DNA of 38,629 nucleotides from NCBI GenBank assembly GCA_947074295.1, contig CAMTPC010000019.1:1-38629 (forward strand). The letters run 5' to 3'. The position numbers and the translations under genes were made by a program. This document shows positions 26,359-33,876 of this stretch, piece after piece. Positions within the stretch are counted from its first letter, which is position 1. Each line of letters starts with the position of its first letter. The stretch is from an uncultured Bacteroides sp. Its GTDB lineage: Bacteria; Bacteroidota; Bacteroidia; Bacteroidales; Bacteroidaceae. The notes below the pieces were generated by a model. It searched no databases. It saw nothing but the letters and a program-made list of their open reading frames with translations, and was not told the origin of the DNA.

Positions 26359-26856
26359 TTATCGAGCTTTATTATCTCTAGGTTCGCGGGTAGGATGTCC
26401 GTTGGCATCAAACCACAAATCTTTACCATTATAAATATCAACTTCATAGTAACCGTTAATCGGATAATAGCTGATCTCTTCGACATTACCCAAAACATTT
26501 TTCTTTTTCAGGTGATCGATGATTTTGCTGGAAAGAAGTTTGCTTAGGATACTTTCTGGAATGACTGCACTATTTGGCGCATCCACCTTGAGCCATTGAC
26601 CATCGGGACGTACCTCCACTTCATACCCATTGCTAAGATTTATCTCATAACAATTATCCTGAATCTCAAACTCGGCTTTTGCTATAGTTGCAGTAGGAAA
26701 ATGTGTTCCTAGGAACGATAACACAGCATCAGGCAAAGATTGCTGATTTTCTGATACACTAACTACAGGACCAATTTGCGCCATAGTGCTATGTGTATTG
26801 AACATAGCACAAAAAAGTATGCCTAATAAGGGCAGTAAATAACTTCTTGATTTCAT
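26359..26856 (-). CDS. PepSY-like (DUF2874) secreted protein
   Basis: 165 residues with a signal peptide (cleavage likely after TMA-Q near residue 27). Two copies of the PepSY-like unit are visible. The first is LGTHFPTATIAKAEFEIQDNCYEINLSNGYEVEVRPDG split around residue 70; the second ends with GYYEVDIYNGKDLWFDANG. The pattern (a helix, then a strand pair with a Y-EV/E-L-NG...DG/NG turn) is that of small Bacteroides periplasmic proteins often linked to calcium or protease binding; no role can be assigned here. It is flanked by its own terminator. Confidence 0.82.
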   Translation of the reverse strand: MKSRSYLLPLLGILFCAMFNTHSTMAQIGPVVSVSENQQSLPDAVLSFLGTHFPTATIAKAEFEIQDNCYEINLSNGYEVEVRPDGQWLKVDAPNSAVIPESILSKLLSSKIIDHLKKKNVLGNVEEISYYPINGYYEVDIYNGKDLWFDANGHPTREPRDNKAR

Positions 26857-27020
26857 AACTCTTCTTTTTTAGGGATTTGTTTTTGTATAACAAGAAACTG
26901 TTTCACTTTGTTAGATGAAAGCAAAAACATTTTCATATAAATGTGTTAAAGCACTCTTGATGGCTAACTCTTTTATATTGAAGTTGTTGTTACTAATGTA
27001 GAATAAATCAATTTATTATT

Positions 27021-27269
27021 ATGAATACAGGAATGTCTGATCATCTTAATGCCGAAGAACGTCGCGAATTATCAGATTCGGATTATGGATTACCCGATCT
27101 TCGCGAGTTTCCAATGCCCGATGCTGCTCATGTAAGAGCTGCAGAAGCTTATTTTCGTTATGCTCCTGAAGATAGGAAAGCTGAGCTGGCACGCAACATA
27201 CTTCGTAAGGCTGCTGAGTATGGTGTCAATGTCCGTAGCGAGACTATACAATCGTGGGCCAATCAATGA
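27021..27269 (+). CDS. Small DUF6582-like helical protein
   Basis: 82 residues, soluble and acidic. The central part, YGLPDLREFPMPDAAHVRAA, then APEDRKAELARNILRKAAEYGV, resembles the DUF6582 motif (a P-x-PD-x-HV turn, then a helix with K-x-LA-x-I and K-x3-G). That motif is often found in phage or plasmid-borne proteins, but here it stands alone. Function unknown. It is followed by a strong hairpin, so it is a short independent transcript between the PepSY-like gene and lutA. Confidence 0.7.
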   Translation: MNTGMSDHLNAEERRELSDSDYGLPDLREFPMPDAAHVRAAEAYFRYAPEDRKAELARNILRKAAEYGVNVRSETIQSWANQ

Positions 27270-27274
27270 AGTAA

Positions 27275-27318
27275 GAACAACAAGGAGAATGGAGATTAAT
27301 CCATTCTCTTTGTTGTTC
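27275..27318 (+). terminator. Hairpin after the small DUF6582-like gene
   Basis: An 18-bp stem with one G-U type mismatch (27275-27292 against 27301-27318), loop of 8. The T tract is weak. Confidence 0.7.
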
Positions 27319-27465
27319 TCGTAACTATATATTTTCATAGATTCCTCTTTTCTTCTAAACTTTCTACTTCTGCCATCTGTTAAAAAAATGATGTGGGTGA
27401 TGATGACTCAATCTTTCATCCGTATTCTCTGTATCAGACTATTGACATTTAATATATTATACCAG

Positions 27466-28212
27466 ATGAAGATAGGTTATTTTGTACCTTGTTATATAGA
27501 TGCTTTGTCGCCGCAAGTGGCAATTTCTACTTATAATCTACTAAAGCGTTTTGATTTAGATATTCATTTCATCGAGCAGGCGGCATGCTGTGCCTTGCCC
27601 TTAACCGATATGGGTTATAGCAAGAAAGCATGTAGGATGGAGGAGAATCTTGTGCCTTTACTTGCCGATTATGATGCAATCGTAGTGCCATCAGGCATCT
27701 GTACTGAGCAGATTCGTAATCATTTTAGCGATGCGGATGATAAATCGGATTTGTATAAGGTCAGAGAGTCAGTGTATGATATTGTCGAATTTTTACATGA
27801 CATACTTAAGATAGACAAGCTCCCCTGGGCTAAATTCCCTCATAAGGTGGTCTTGCATAATGGCTGTCACTCATTACGCTATCTTAAACACGCACGACCG
27901 ACTGAGATTATGGAACCCGATTTCTCTAAGACGGAGGCATTGCTGAAGTTGGTTGACGGACTTGAAGTGGTTTATCCGGAACGCCGGGACGAGTGTTGCG
28001 GATTTGGTGGAACCTTTGCGGTATGGGATACCAGTTGCGCTGGTCAGATGGGGCTGGATAAGGTAAATGATTATGTGCGGCAAGGTGCTCGTTATGTGAC
28101 TTCTGCGGATTTTTCATGTTTGTTACATCAGCAGACGATAGCGCAAAAGAATAATATTGATATTAAGGCATATTATATTGCAGAAATTCTTAATGGAGAT
28201 GTAGAGTCATGA
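27466..28212 (+). CDS. lutA: Lactate utilization protein A, (Fe-S)-binding
   Basis: A 248-residue member of the YkgE/LutA family. LutABC together oxidise L-lactate to pyruvate, with LutA carrying cysteine-rich (CCG) motifs that bind an iron-sulfur cluster. The second motif is canonical (NGCHSLR, then DECCGFGGTFA, then SADFSCLLH). The first is altered: AACCALPLTDMG replaces the usual CCGQP form, though the two cysteines and the later GICTEQI cysteine remain. The start at 27466 (MKIGYFVPCYIDALSP) is the family N-terminus; the frame extends 26 residues upstream into unrelated sequence. It overlaps lutB by 4 bases. Confidence 0.92.
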   Translation: MKIGYFVPCYIDALSPQVAISTYNLLKRFDLDIHFIEQAACCALPLTDMGYSKKACRMEENLVPLLADYDAIVVPSGICTEQIRNHFSDADDKSDLYKVRESVYDIVEFLHDILKIDKLPWAKFPHKVVLHNGCHSLRYLKHARPTEIMEPDFSKTEALLKLVDGLEVVYPERRDECCGFGGTFAVWDTSCAGQMGLDKVNDYVRQGARYVTSADFSCLLHQQTIAQKNNIDIKAYYIAEILNGDVES

Positions 28213-29594
28213 AACAGATTGATCAAGTAGCCAATGGCGCAAAGTTTATTGCCGATACGCCACATAGAGAGAGTCATGACCGTTGTCTGTGGGCAGCTCG
28301 TATGCGACGAGATGCTGTGGCCCAACAAATACCCGAATGGGAAGAAATGCGGGGGTTGGCTTCTTTAGTAAAAATGCACACTTTATCCAATCTAGATGTA
28401 TATCTGGAAGAGTTCGAAAAAAATGCAATAGCCAATGGGATACATATTCACTGGGCTAAGGATGCTACTGAACATAATGAGATGGTCTACGAGATTTTCA
28501 AAGCCCATAATGTGAAGATCGTGACGAAAGGTAAATCGATGCTGATGGATGAATGTGGTATGCGTGAATTTATGGCGGAGAAAGGTATGCAGATCTTTGA
28601 AGCTGATCTGGGTGAACGTATTCAGCAGTTGAGCAATGAGCGTGCATCACACATCGTGATGCCTGCTATACATAAATTGCGTGGTGATGTGGCTCAACTT
28701 TTTGCCGAACACATGGGTAGTGATCCGACCAACGATGATCCTCACTATCTGAATAGTGTGATGCGAGAAGATATGCGTAAGAATTATATTAAGGTGGATG
28801 CAGGGATGAGCGGAGTAAATTTTGCTATCGCTGAGACGGGAGGTATTGTAGTTTGTACCAACGAAGGTAATGCTGATATCAGTGCCAATGTGCCGCCACT
28901 CTATGTGGCTAGTATGGGTATCGAGAAATTGATTCCTCGCGCCAGTGATCTGCCACTTTTTGTACGTCTGCTTTCTCGGAGTGCTTTAGGTTTTCATATC
29001 ACGCAATATACTTCTCATTATCATGGTCCGCGCGAAGGGCAAGAAATGCATATTGTAATTGTCGATAACGGTCGTTCTGAGCGTTTGGCCAAGCCGGGCT
29101 ATTGGGAAGTATTGAAATGTATGCGTTGTTCGGCTTGTCTCAACACTTGTCCGGTATTTCGTAGAACAGGAGGCTTGAGTTATGATGCCCCTTATATGGG
29201 ACCCATCGGAATAGTGCTTGAGCCTAGCTATGATTTGCATCTCTATGCGCAGCTGCCTTACTCTTGCACGCATTGTGGTTCGTGTGGCAATGTGTGCCCT
29301 GTCAAAGTGCCCATTCCCGAATTAGTCTTCATGTGGCGCAATGAGTTGGTGGATAAGCGTGAGGATCTTCTATCTCATCGATTGGAGATGGATGTGGCAA
29401 GCCAGATACTGCGTAGTGCATCACGTTTAACATGGGCGGAGAAATTTGCATTGTCAGCCCTGCGTCACGCCCCTAAAGGATTGCTCGACTCGCGTCTCAA
29501 TCCTTGGACAATAAATCATGTTAACCCTGAAGCTCCACAAGAAACTTTCCGTGAATATTATAAAAAACAACAGTCTACAGATAAAGAGCAATAA
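28209..29594 (+). CDS. lutB: Lactate utilization protein B, ferredoxin-type iron-sulfur protein
   Basis: 461 residues. The N-terminal LUD domain (about 60-290) includes KGKSMLMDECGMREFM and a GGIVVCTNEGNADI block. Two 4Fe-4S clusters follow: CMRCSACLNTCP (about 304) and CTHCGSCGNVCP (about 352). A C-terminal helical region ends the protein. LutB is the electron-carrying subunit of the LutABC lactate oxidase complex in the cytoplasm. It is coupled to lutA (ATGA overlap) and lutC follows 2 bases later. Confidence 0.95.
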   Translation: MKQIDQVANGAKFIADTPHRESHDRCLWAARMRRDAVAQQIPEWEEMRGLASLVKMHTLSNLDVYLEEFEKNAIANGIHIHWAKDATEHNEMVYEIFKAHNVKIVTKGKSMLMDECGMREFMAEKGMQIFEADLGERIQQLSNERASHIVMPAIHKLRGDVAQLFAEHMGSDPTNDDPHYLNSVMREDMRKNYIKVDAGMSGVNFAIAETGGIVVCTNEGNADISANVPPLYVASMGIEKLIPRASDLPLFVRLLSRSALGFHITQYTSHYHGPREGQEMHIVIVDNGRSERLAKPGYWEVLKCMRCSACLNTCPVFRRTGGLSYDAPYMGPIGIVLEPSYDLHLYAQLPYSCTHCGSCGNVCPVKVPIPELVFMWRNELVDKREDLLSHRLEMDVASQILRSASRLTWAEKFALSALRHAPKGLLDSRLNPWTINHVNPEAPQETFREYYKKQQSTDKEQ

Positions 29595-29596
29595 CT

Positions 29597-30193
29597 ATGA
29601 CAAACGATTCAACTTCATCTCGGGAAGTGATTCTCGATAAGATAAGGAAAGGGAAACCGCGATTGGTGCCACTTCCAGCCGTACCTTTATTCCCATATCC
29701 TGGAGATCTCGCAGAAGAGTTTAATAAACATCTTCTATCGTTTGATGGTAAATGTCTGACGTTTGCTACGCGTGAAGATGCTGTTGCCTGGATGAATGGG
29801 CAAGTAAACACCTCAAAAATCGTATTCTCGTCTGTTCCCGAATGTGAATCAACGTTTGCAATAGCTGAATTGAAAGATCCGCATGACGCACATAAAATTG
29901 ATATTTGTATTGCCGAGGGTGTGATAGGGGTTGCCGAAACTGGTTCTATATGGGTTAATAATGTCTCTCTAGGTTTGGCGGCAGCTGCATTGTTTTCGAC
30001 CGATTTATATTTGTTCTTGGATAAGGCAAGTCTCAAGTCGGGGCTTCATGAGGCTTATGCAGCGCTTGATATACGCGAACATCAGTATGGTTCTTTTTAT
30101 ACTGGACCTTCGGCTACGGCCGATATAGAAGCTATACACGTGACAGGCGCGCAGGGAGAGATCAGTTTGACAGTCTTGCTTTATGGAGATTAA
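29597..30193 (+). CDS. lutC: Lactate utilization protein C
   Basis: A 198-residue LUD-domain protein, third subunit of the LutABC complex. It shows SREVILDKIRKG at the start, then CIAEGVIGVAETGSIWVNN, which is the conserved LUD core motif, and the DI-A-HVTGAQGE end typical of LutC. It forms one operon with lutA and lutB. No LutR-type regulator is present in this window. Confidence 0.92.
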   Translation: MTNDSTSSREVILDKIRKGKPRLVPLPAVPLFPYPGDLAEEFNKHLLSFDGKCLTFATREDAVAWMNGQVNTSKIVFSSVPECESTFAIAELKDPHDAHKIDICIAEGVIGVAETGSIWVNNVSLGLAAAALFSTDLYLFLDKASLKSGLHEAYAALDIREHQYGSFYTGPSATADIEAIHVTGAQGEISLTVLLYGD

Positions 30194-30410
30194 ACTATAA
30201 TTGTCTATCACAGTCAAAATGGAAATGAAAGCGTTGTAGTAAAGCTCTATTCAGATTACTGACTGACCGTGTTCTCCTCACTTACTAGCCGTGATCACCT
30301 TGCTAGCAAGCCGTGGTCTGCTATTAAGATAAAAGAGAGCGGTGATAGTTGTCCAATATGCAGAATATCAGTAGTATACGAGGGGAGTGTCTGGCTCGTT
30401 GGAAATTAAA

Positions 30411-30455
30411 AAAACCGGGGATGATACCTGATAAATGTATCATCCCCGGTTTTTT
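30411..30455. terminator. Strong bidirectional terminator
   Basis: A 16-bp perfect stem (30411-30426 against 30438-30453, loop of 11) with an A run before and a T run after. It lies 20 bases from the stop of the minus-strand gene at 30475 and also closes the lut side. Confidence 0.9.
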
Positions 30456-30474
30456 GCTAAAAGGCTGCAATTAA

Positions 30475-30723
30475 TTAGATCTTCTTCAAAATAGATAACT
30501 CTGTTTCGAGACGGCTGATAGAAGCATTTAGCTTCTTCAAGTCGATGTCGATCAAATCAGATTTGCTATATTCTTTATTGCCAAGTTTCACTTTCTCTTC
30601 ACCGTTGCGATTAGGAATATTAACCAGTTCTAGCTCTTCGCCATCCATGGAGATAATCAATTCAGTGTATAGTGCATCAAGTCTTGCCAAAATATCCTTT
30701 TTCTTTTCTTTAGTAATAATCAT
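30475..30723 (-). CDS. Small charged helical protein, unknown function
   Basis: 82 residues, no signal or membrane segment. The N-terminus (MIITKEKKKDILARLDALYTELI) and C-terminus (SDLIDIDLKKLNASISRLETELSILKKI) both have heptad-like Leu/Ile spacing, so a short coiled coil or helical hairpin is likely, flanking a charged middle (SMDGEELELVNIPN). The ATG at 30723 was chosen because the longer open frame runs back through AT-rich sequence and the tRNA gene. It ends at the strong terminator. No family recognised. Confidence 0.75.
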   Translation of the reverse strand: MIITKEKKKDILARLDALYTELIISMDGEELELVNIPNRNGEEKVKLGNKEYSKSDLIDIDLKKLNASISRLETELSILKKI

Positions 30724-30838
30724 AGTTGTCTTTTTGAATAGTGTTTGAAAAATAGAATGCAAATGTACATTCTTTTTGTTTTTTAGCGAAGAAATAGTCG
30801 TTAATATTTTATGTGAAATAGGGTGTGTAGAAACAAAA

Positions 30839-30870
30839 AAACGCTTCCCGAAATTTATCGGAAAGCGTTT
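30839..30870 (-). terminator. Terminator for tRNA-Thr
   Basis: A 12-bp stem with one mismatch (30839-30850 against 30859-30870), loop of 8, followed on the minus strand by a T run. It starts 13 bases beyond the tRNA 3' end. Confidence 0.8.
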
Positions 30871-30882
30871 GTTGTAGAAGAG

Positions 30883-30956
30883 AGCCTCTTGTCGGATTCG
30901 AACCAACGACCCCGAGATTACAAATCACGTGCTCTGGCCAACTGAGCTAAAGAGGC
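30883..30956 (-). tRNA. tRNA-Thr (anticodon TGT)
   Basis: 74 bases forming a complete cloverleaf on the minus strand. Acceptor GCCTCTT pairs with AAGAGGC, the D-arm has GCTC/GAGC, the T-arm has the GTTCGAATC-type loop (GTTGG/CCGAC), and the anticodon TGT is at 30920-30922 in loop TTTGTAA. The anticodon stem has one T-T mismatch (CGTGA/TCTCG). The 3' CCA is not encoded. Confidence 0.95.
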
Positions 30957-30978
30957 AGTCATTTCTGTTTTGCGGGTG

Positions 30979-31010
30979 CAAAGGTAGGTGATGTATTTTA
31001 AATATCCAAA
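30979..31010 (-). promoter_or_regulatory. Bacteroides-type promoter for tRNA-Thr
   Basis: On the minus strand TTTG (31010-31007), a 20-base spacer, then TACCTTTG (30986-30979). Both boxes match the consensus exactly. The predicted start is a few bases before the tRNA. Confidence 0.8.
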
Positions 31011-31056
31011 TAATTGGCGAAAAAAATCTCATATTATTAATATCATAGGTTTTCAT

Positions 31057-31064
31057 TATCTTTG
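31057..31064 (+). promoter_or_regulatory. Orphan -7 box
   Basis: TATCTTTG is an exact TAnnTTTG match on the plus strand, with no intact gene downstream. It sits 13 bases before a broken reading frame (31078-31232). Confidence 0.45.
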
Positions 31065-31077
31065 TAGAAGTACTTAG

Positions 31078-31232
31078 ATGTATTTAGATATCCGTAACAA
31101 TCATAAATAATCATCAATATCCAATGATAGATTCTTTGGCTATGGGTTTCCCTGCCAGTGGTTGGGAAAATGAGATGTTTTGGAGATAATCCGAAATTTA
31201 GGTTGATAGAACAAATGCTGGCATGGAAGTAA
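31078..31232 (+). pseudogene. Possible frameshifted small gene remnant
   Basis: Behind a consensus -7 box, three short frames follow each other on the plus strand. An ATG at 31078 encodes MYLDIRNNHK then stop. The next frame reads HQYPMIDSLAMGFPASGWENEMFW before a stop. The third frame reads DNPKFRLIEQMLAWK and ends with TAA at 31230. Two single-base shifts would join them into about 50 residues of non-random looking protein. I do not recognise a family. Chance is the main alternative. Confidence 0.3.
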
Positions 31233-31241
31233 TAAAAGTGA

Positions 31242-31272
31242 ACCACACCTTACTCTTTAGGGAAGATGTGGT
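31242..31272 (-). terminator. Terminator after the small two-helix membrane gene
   Basis: A 10-bp stem with one mismatch (ACCACATCTT with AAGGTGTGGT on the minus strand, loop of 11), followed on that strand by TTCACTTTTATT. It is 9 bases beyond the stop at 31282, which supports that small frame as a gene. Confidence 0.7.
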
Positions 31273-31281
31273 CCGCAAATA

Positions 31282-31482
31282 TTATTGCAGTTTATGATAA
31301 TACATACAGTTGATCCAAACAATGGTACATAGCCCGATTATAATACGAATAATACATATTGTAATCCATTGTTTTTGGTGAGATTGTATAGCCTTTATGG
31401 TATCTTTTACAGTTAAACAAAAAAAATACAAAAAAATGATATTTAGTGCAATATAAAATGTTACTAATATATAGTATCTCAT
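31282..31482 (-). CDS. Small two-helix membrane protein, unknown function
   Basis: 66 residues with two hydrophobic segments (about 5-24 and 41-59) joined by a polar loop (KDTIKAIQSHQKQW). The ATG at 31482 is preceded by GGAATT, a reasonable ribosome site, and the stop is followed by a terminator, so the frame is probably real despite its size. The neighbour 170 bases upstream on the same strand encodes a hydrophobic peptide of bacteriocin-like composition, so an immunity-type role is one possibility (inference). An overlapping minus frame (31292-31516) lacks these supports. Confidence 0.5.
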   Translation of the reverse strand: MRYYILVTFYIALNIIFLYFFCLTVKDTIKAIQSHQKQWITICIIRIIIGLCTIVWINCMYYHKLQ

Positions 31483-31651
31483 AATTCCAATGGTATATCA
31501 CCCTGACCTGTGTCAAGCATGTTTGTTACGAATTGTTGCTGTCATAAAACAGCCTGTTTTCCTTTCTGCATGCAAATTACTAAAAAATGATGATATATGT
31601 AACTTTTTTATCCCTAAAGGAGATCTTTTTAGTTGCAATCATCCTATAATA

Positions 31652-31900
31652 TTAGGATGCTAGTATAGTATGATAAAACATACAAAGGCCGAATGAAATT
31701 ACAGCAATAGCAATACCTGCTGGACCGAGTGCCTTCATGGCAACACTTTTAAAGGCACTTTTTAAAGCAGCCTTTCCCTGCGTTTTGACTCCTGAGGCAC
31801 CCAAGAAAGTTGTGAAATCCAATCCAATGGCTATTAAAGCACATTTCGCTACCTTTTCCCAATCAATGCTTCTTGTTAATTGTATGTTCTCCGCATCCAT
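31652..31900 (-). CDS. Small hydrophobic, bacteriocin-like peptide
   Basis: 82 residues from the ATG at 31900 (MDAENIQLTRSIDWEKVAKC). AAAAGG lies upstream. The polar N-terminus is followed by two hydrophobic stretches, CALIAIGLDFTTFLGAS (about 20-36) and GPAGIAIAVISFGLCMF (about 57-73), separated by a basic amphipathic segment (KTQGKAALKSAFKSVAMKA). It has two cysteines and many Gly/Ala, like class II bacteriocin precursors, but no double-glycine leader is visible. The frame is open upstream for a few codons (ADEWEKVLGC). A small hairpin overlaps the stop. The function is unproven. Confidence 0.5.
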   Translation of the reverse strand: MDAENIQLTRSIDWEKVAKCALIAIGLDFTTFLGASGVKTQGKAALKSAFKSVAMKALGPAGIAIAVISFGLCMFYHTILAS

Positions 31901-31909
31901 ACAACCCAA

Positions 31910-32400
31910 AACCTTTTCCCATTCATCGGCTGGCTAAAGTAGGCATCTGGCAACGGAGATAAACGACCGACGAAATAGTAGAAAACGAAAATACAAAACC
32001 ATCGTGAGTAATAGGCATTCAGCTTATCACACGCACGGCTCTATTTTCTTTTAGGCGAATTATTATTTGGTCAAAGGTGGATTTGGGCAAGCGGTAGATT
32101 ACAATCCCTTTAAAATAATAGTATTTTAATTGTCCAATATAGTTCTTGCATGAAAATGTTGTACCTTTGTGCAACGCCTTGGTACTTAGCCAAAGTGAAG
32201 TGGAATATAGGAAACAAAAGCACTGAAAAGAGAAGAAGTCGCCCAGATTGATGCTCTATGCGAGTTAAAAATCAGTAAAAGCGTTAAATCTTCACCTTTT
32301 AGAATATACCCTTAAAGGTTACGACCATATTTCTGATTTATTATATGCAAATTATTGAGTAATAACCGGTTGCAAATACGAATATTTAATTATTTAGAGG
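31910..32400. other. Gene-poor stretch with debris-like fragments
   Basis: About 490 bases without a credible gene. It holds a consensus -7 box (32162) and a 34-codon frame without a start codon (32211-32315; includes KREEVAQIDALCELKISKSVK) that looks coding in composition but is not recognised. No promoter with a good -33 box for the downstream TlpA-like gene is evident. Confidence 0.5.
32162..32169 (+). promoter_or_regulatory. Orphan -7 box
   Basis: TACCTTTG is an exact TAnnTTTG match, 230 bases before the TlpA-like gene. It is followed by an imperfect CTTGG/CCAAAG inverted repeat. No clear -33 box. Confidence 0.4.
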
Positions 32401-32997
32401 ATGAGAAGATTTATTTCCTTTTTCGCATTTACATTACTATTACTAATAGTAATGACAAGCTGTAAACCCAAAAATAATACAGCCAGTGAAAGCACTGCTA
32501 TGCACCAAGAAAAGGCTGTAAGTGATAGTTTGCCGCAAGCAGATAGTACAGGTTATATTGTTAGCGTGGGCGAGATGGCCCCCGATTTTACTATGGAGCT
32601 GATCGATGGCGATAAAGTCACTCTATCGTCTTTAAAGGGCAAGGTCGTGATGTTGCAGTTTACAGCTAGTTGGTGTGGGGTGTGCCGTAAAGAAATGCCT
32701 TATATAGAGAGTGATATCTGGCTTAAACACAAAGATAATAGTGAGTTTGCATTAATCGGCATCGATAGAGATGAGCCTTTGGAAACGGTGAAACGCTTCG
32801 CGAAATCGACAGGAATCACTTATCCGATAGGGCTTGATCCAAATGGTGACATTTTTGCCGAATATGCTTTAAGAGGTGCAGGCATCACACGCAATGTGCT
32901 GATCGACCGCGAAGGGAAAATAGTGATGCTGACTCGTCTTTTTAATGAAGCAGAATTTAATGAGTTGGTGGAGAAGATTAATGTAATGCTCGATTAG
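32401..32997 (+). CDS. TlpA-family thioredoxin-like lipoprotein
   Basis: 198 residues. The signal ends in a lipobox (VMTSC, Cys21). A flexible Ser/Asp-rich linker follows to about residue 58. The thioredoxin domain then shows GEMAPDFTMELIDGDKVTLSSLKGKVVMLQFTASWCGVC split across about 60-95, with redox cysteines Cys92 and Cys95, and GAGITRNVLIDREGKIV including the cis-proline-region variant. It is a membrane-anchored envelope thiol-disulfide oxidoreductase of the ResA/TlpA type; the partner is unknown. It ends at a strong terminator. Confidence 0.92.
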   Translation: MRRFISFFAFTLLLLIVMTSCKPKNNTASESTAMHQEKAVSDSLPQADSTGYIVSVGEMAPDFTMELIDGDKVTLSSLKGKVVMLQFTASWCGVCRKEMPYIESDIWLKHKDNSEFALIGIDRDEPLETVKRFAKSTGITYPIGLDPNGDIFAEYALRGAGITRNVLIDREGKIVMLTRLFNEAEFNELVEKINVMLD

Positions 32998-33011
32998 TTT
33001 TTTATAGAAAA

Positions 33012-33073
33012 AATAAAAGGGAAAGGCTTGATACACATTTATTTCTTTGTGTAGCAAGCCTTTCCCTTTTATT
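33012..33073. terminator. Bidirectional terminator, TlpA-like / methyltransferase
   Basis: A 19-bp perfect outer stem (33012-33030 against 33055-33073) plus an inner TACAC/GTGTA stem lies between two convergent genes. A and T tracts flank it. Confidence 0.88.
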
Positions 33074-33078
33074 GAGTA

Positions 33079-33813
33079 TTATTCGGCTAAAGTAAGCTTA
33101 GCCAGATAATTGTAGTGTTTACCTTCCTTCAATAATTCGGTCTTAAAACCATATTCAATGGCATAAAGACTCAATGTTTGAAAATCTATATAAAGCCAAT
33201 CAAAGGTATCGCCCTTAACTTTCTTATATTCCATCCAGAAGTCTACTTCGCCGTAGTAATCGCCTGCTATATCGATTAAGAAGCTACCATCTTCGTCTTC
33301 GAAAAGATATTTTAAATCACTCGAATCCATGAGTACAGAGCCACCTGGGCGTAATAACTGCTTGATGCGTTTAAAGAAGATGGGCAGGTTGGTTATCTTG
33401 CCTATTATGCCCGAACCGTTCATCAGCATTAATATAGTATCAAAGTTTTCCGTAAAAGTTTCATCGAAAAGATTCACGAGTCTTGCGTCTTTAATGCCTC
33501 GCTCTTTCATGGTTTCGACTGCCAGTGGTGATATGTCGATGGCACACACATCCTTGTCCATATCCTGTAGTGCCAGTGAATGGCATCCACTGCCTCCACC
33601 TACATCCAGTATTTTGCCTGTGGCCTGTTTTAGGGCTATTTGCTCTAAAGGAGGCATTTGCTTGAAAGATCGGAAGAGGGTAGAAACGGGTATTTCATCC
33701 TCATCGAAGGCAGAAGACAAAACACGCAGCTTACTGGCTTTACCTTTTTGAAAATATTCGGCGATTGCGGCTCCCATGGGATCCTTATCAGCCGTTAATA
33801 CATTTGTTATCAT
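33079..33813 (-). CDS. Class I SAM-dependent methyltransferase
   Basis: 244 residues. Motif I is KILDVGGGSGCHSLAL, motif II contains DVCAIDISPLAVE, and FDTILMLMNGSGIIG with LLRPGGSVLMDSSD are the post-motif strands. The first 75 residues are a helical N-terminal extension. The AdoMet fold is clear, the substrate is not; small-molecule methylation is likely from the size. It is divergent from a 60-residue basic protein with back-to-back promoters. Confidence 0.88.
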   Translation of the reverse strand: MITNVLTADKDPMGAAIAEYFQKGKASKLRVLSSAFDEDEIPVSTLFRSFKQMPPLEQIALKQATGKILDVGGGSGCHSLALQDMDKDVCAIDISPLAVETMKERGIKDARLVNLFDETFTENFDTILMLMNGSGIIGKITNLPIFFKRIKQLLRPGGSVLMDSSDLKYLFEDEDGSFLIDIAGDYYGEVDFWMEYKKVKGDTFDWLYIDFQTLSLYAIEYGFKTELLKEGKHYNYLAKLTLAE

Positions 33814-33839
33814 TTGATAATCCTATTTGTTCTTATGAG

Positions 33840-33847
33840 CAAAGATA
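33840..33847 (-). promoter_or_regulatory. -7 box for the methyltransferase gene
   Basis: TATCTTTG on the minus strand, exact consensus, 27 bases before the ATG at 33813. It pairs in mirror image with the plus-strand box at 33869. Confidence 0.65.
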
Positions 33848-33868
33848 GGGAATAAGAAGAAAAAAAAT

Positions 33869-33876
33869 TATCTTTG
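33869..33876 (+). promoter_or_regulatory. -7 box for the small basic protein gene
   Basis: TATCTTTG, exact consensus, 37 bases before the ATG at 33913. It excludes the in-frame TTG at 33874, which lies inside the box. Confidence 0.65.

Noticed and set aside
30724..30906. N-terminal extension of the 82-residue helical protein
   Set aside because: The extension would run through the tRNA terminator and into the tRNA gene.
31043..31246. 67-residue minus-strand frame
   Set aside because: Its start lies inside the terminator of the neighbouring gene, it has no ribosome site, and the composition is not protein-like.
31737..31937. 66-residue plus-strand frame opposite the bacteriocin-like peptide
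   Set aside because: It looks like an antisense shadow; it lacks a promoter box, ribosome site and terminator, whereas the minus frame has a plausible ribosome site.
30883..32400. Possible integrated element using tRNA-Thr as attachment site
   Set aside because: No integrase and no second copy of the tRNA 3' end were found in the window; only the debris-like character of the region is retained as a finding.
33667..33678. A 12-base match to the start of the Illumina adapter inside the methyltransferase gene
   Set aside because: The match stops after 12 bases and the surrounding reading frame continues intact on both sides with normal protein sequence, so it is a chance coding match.
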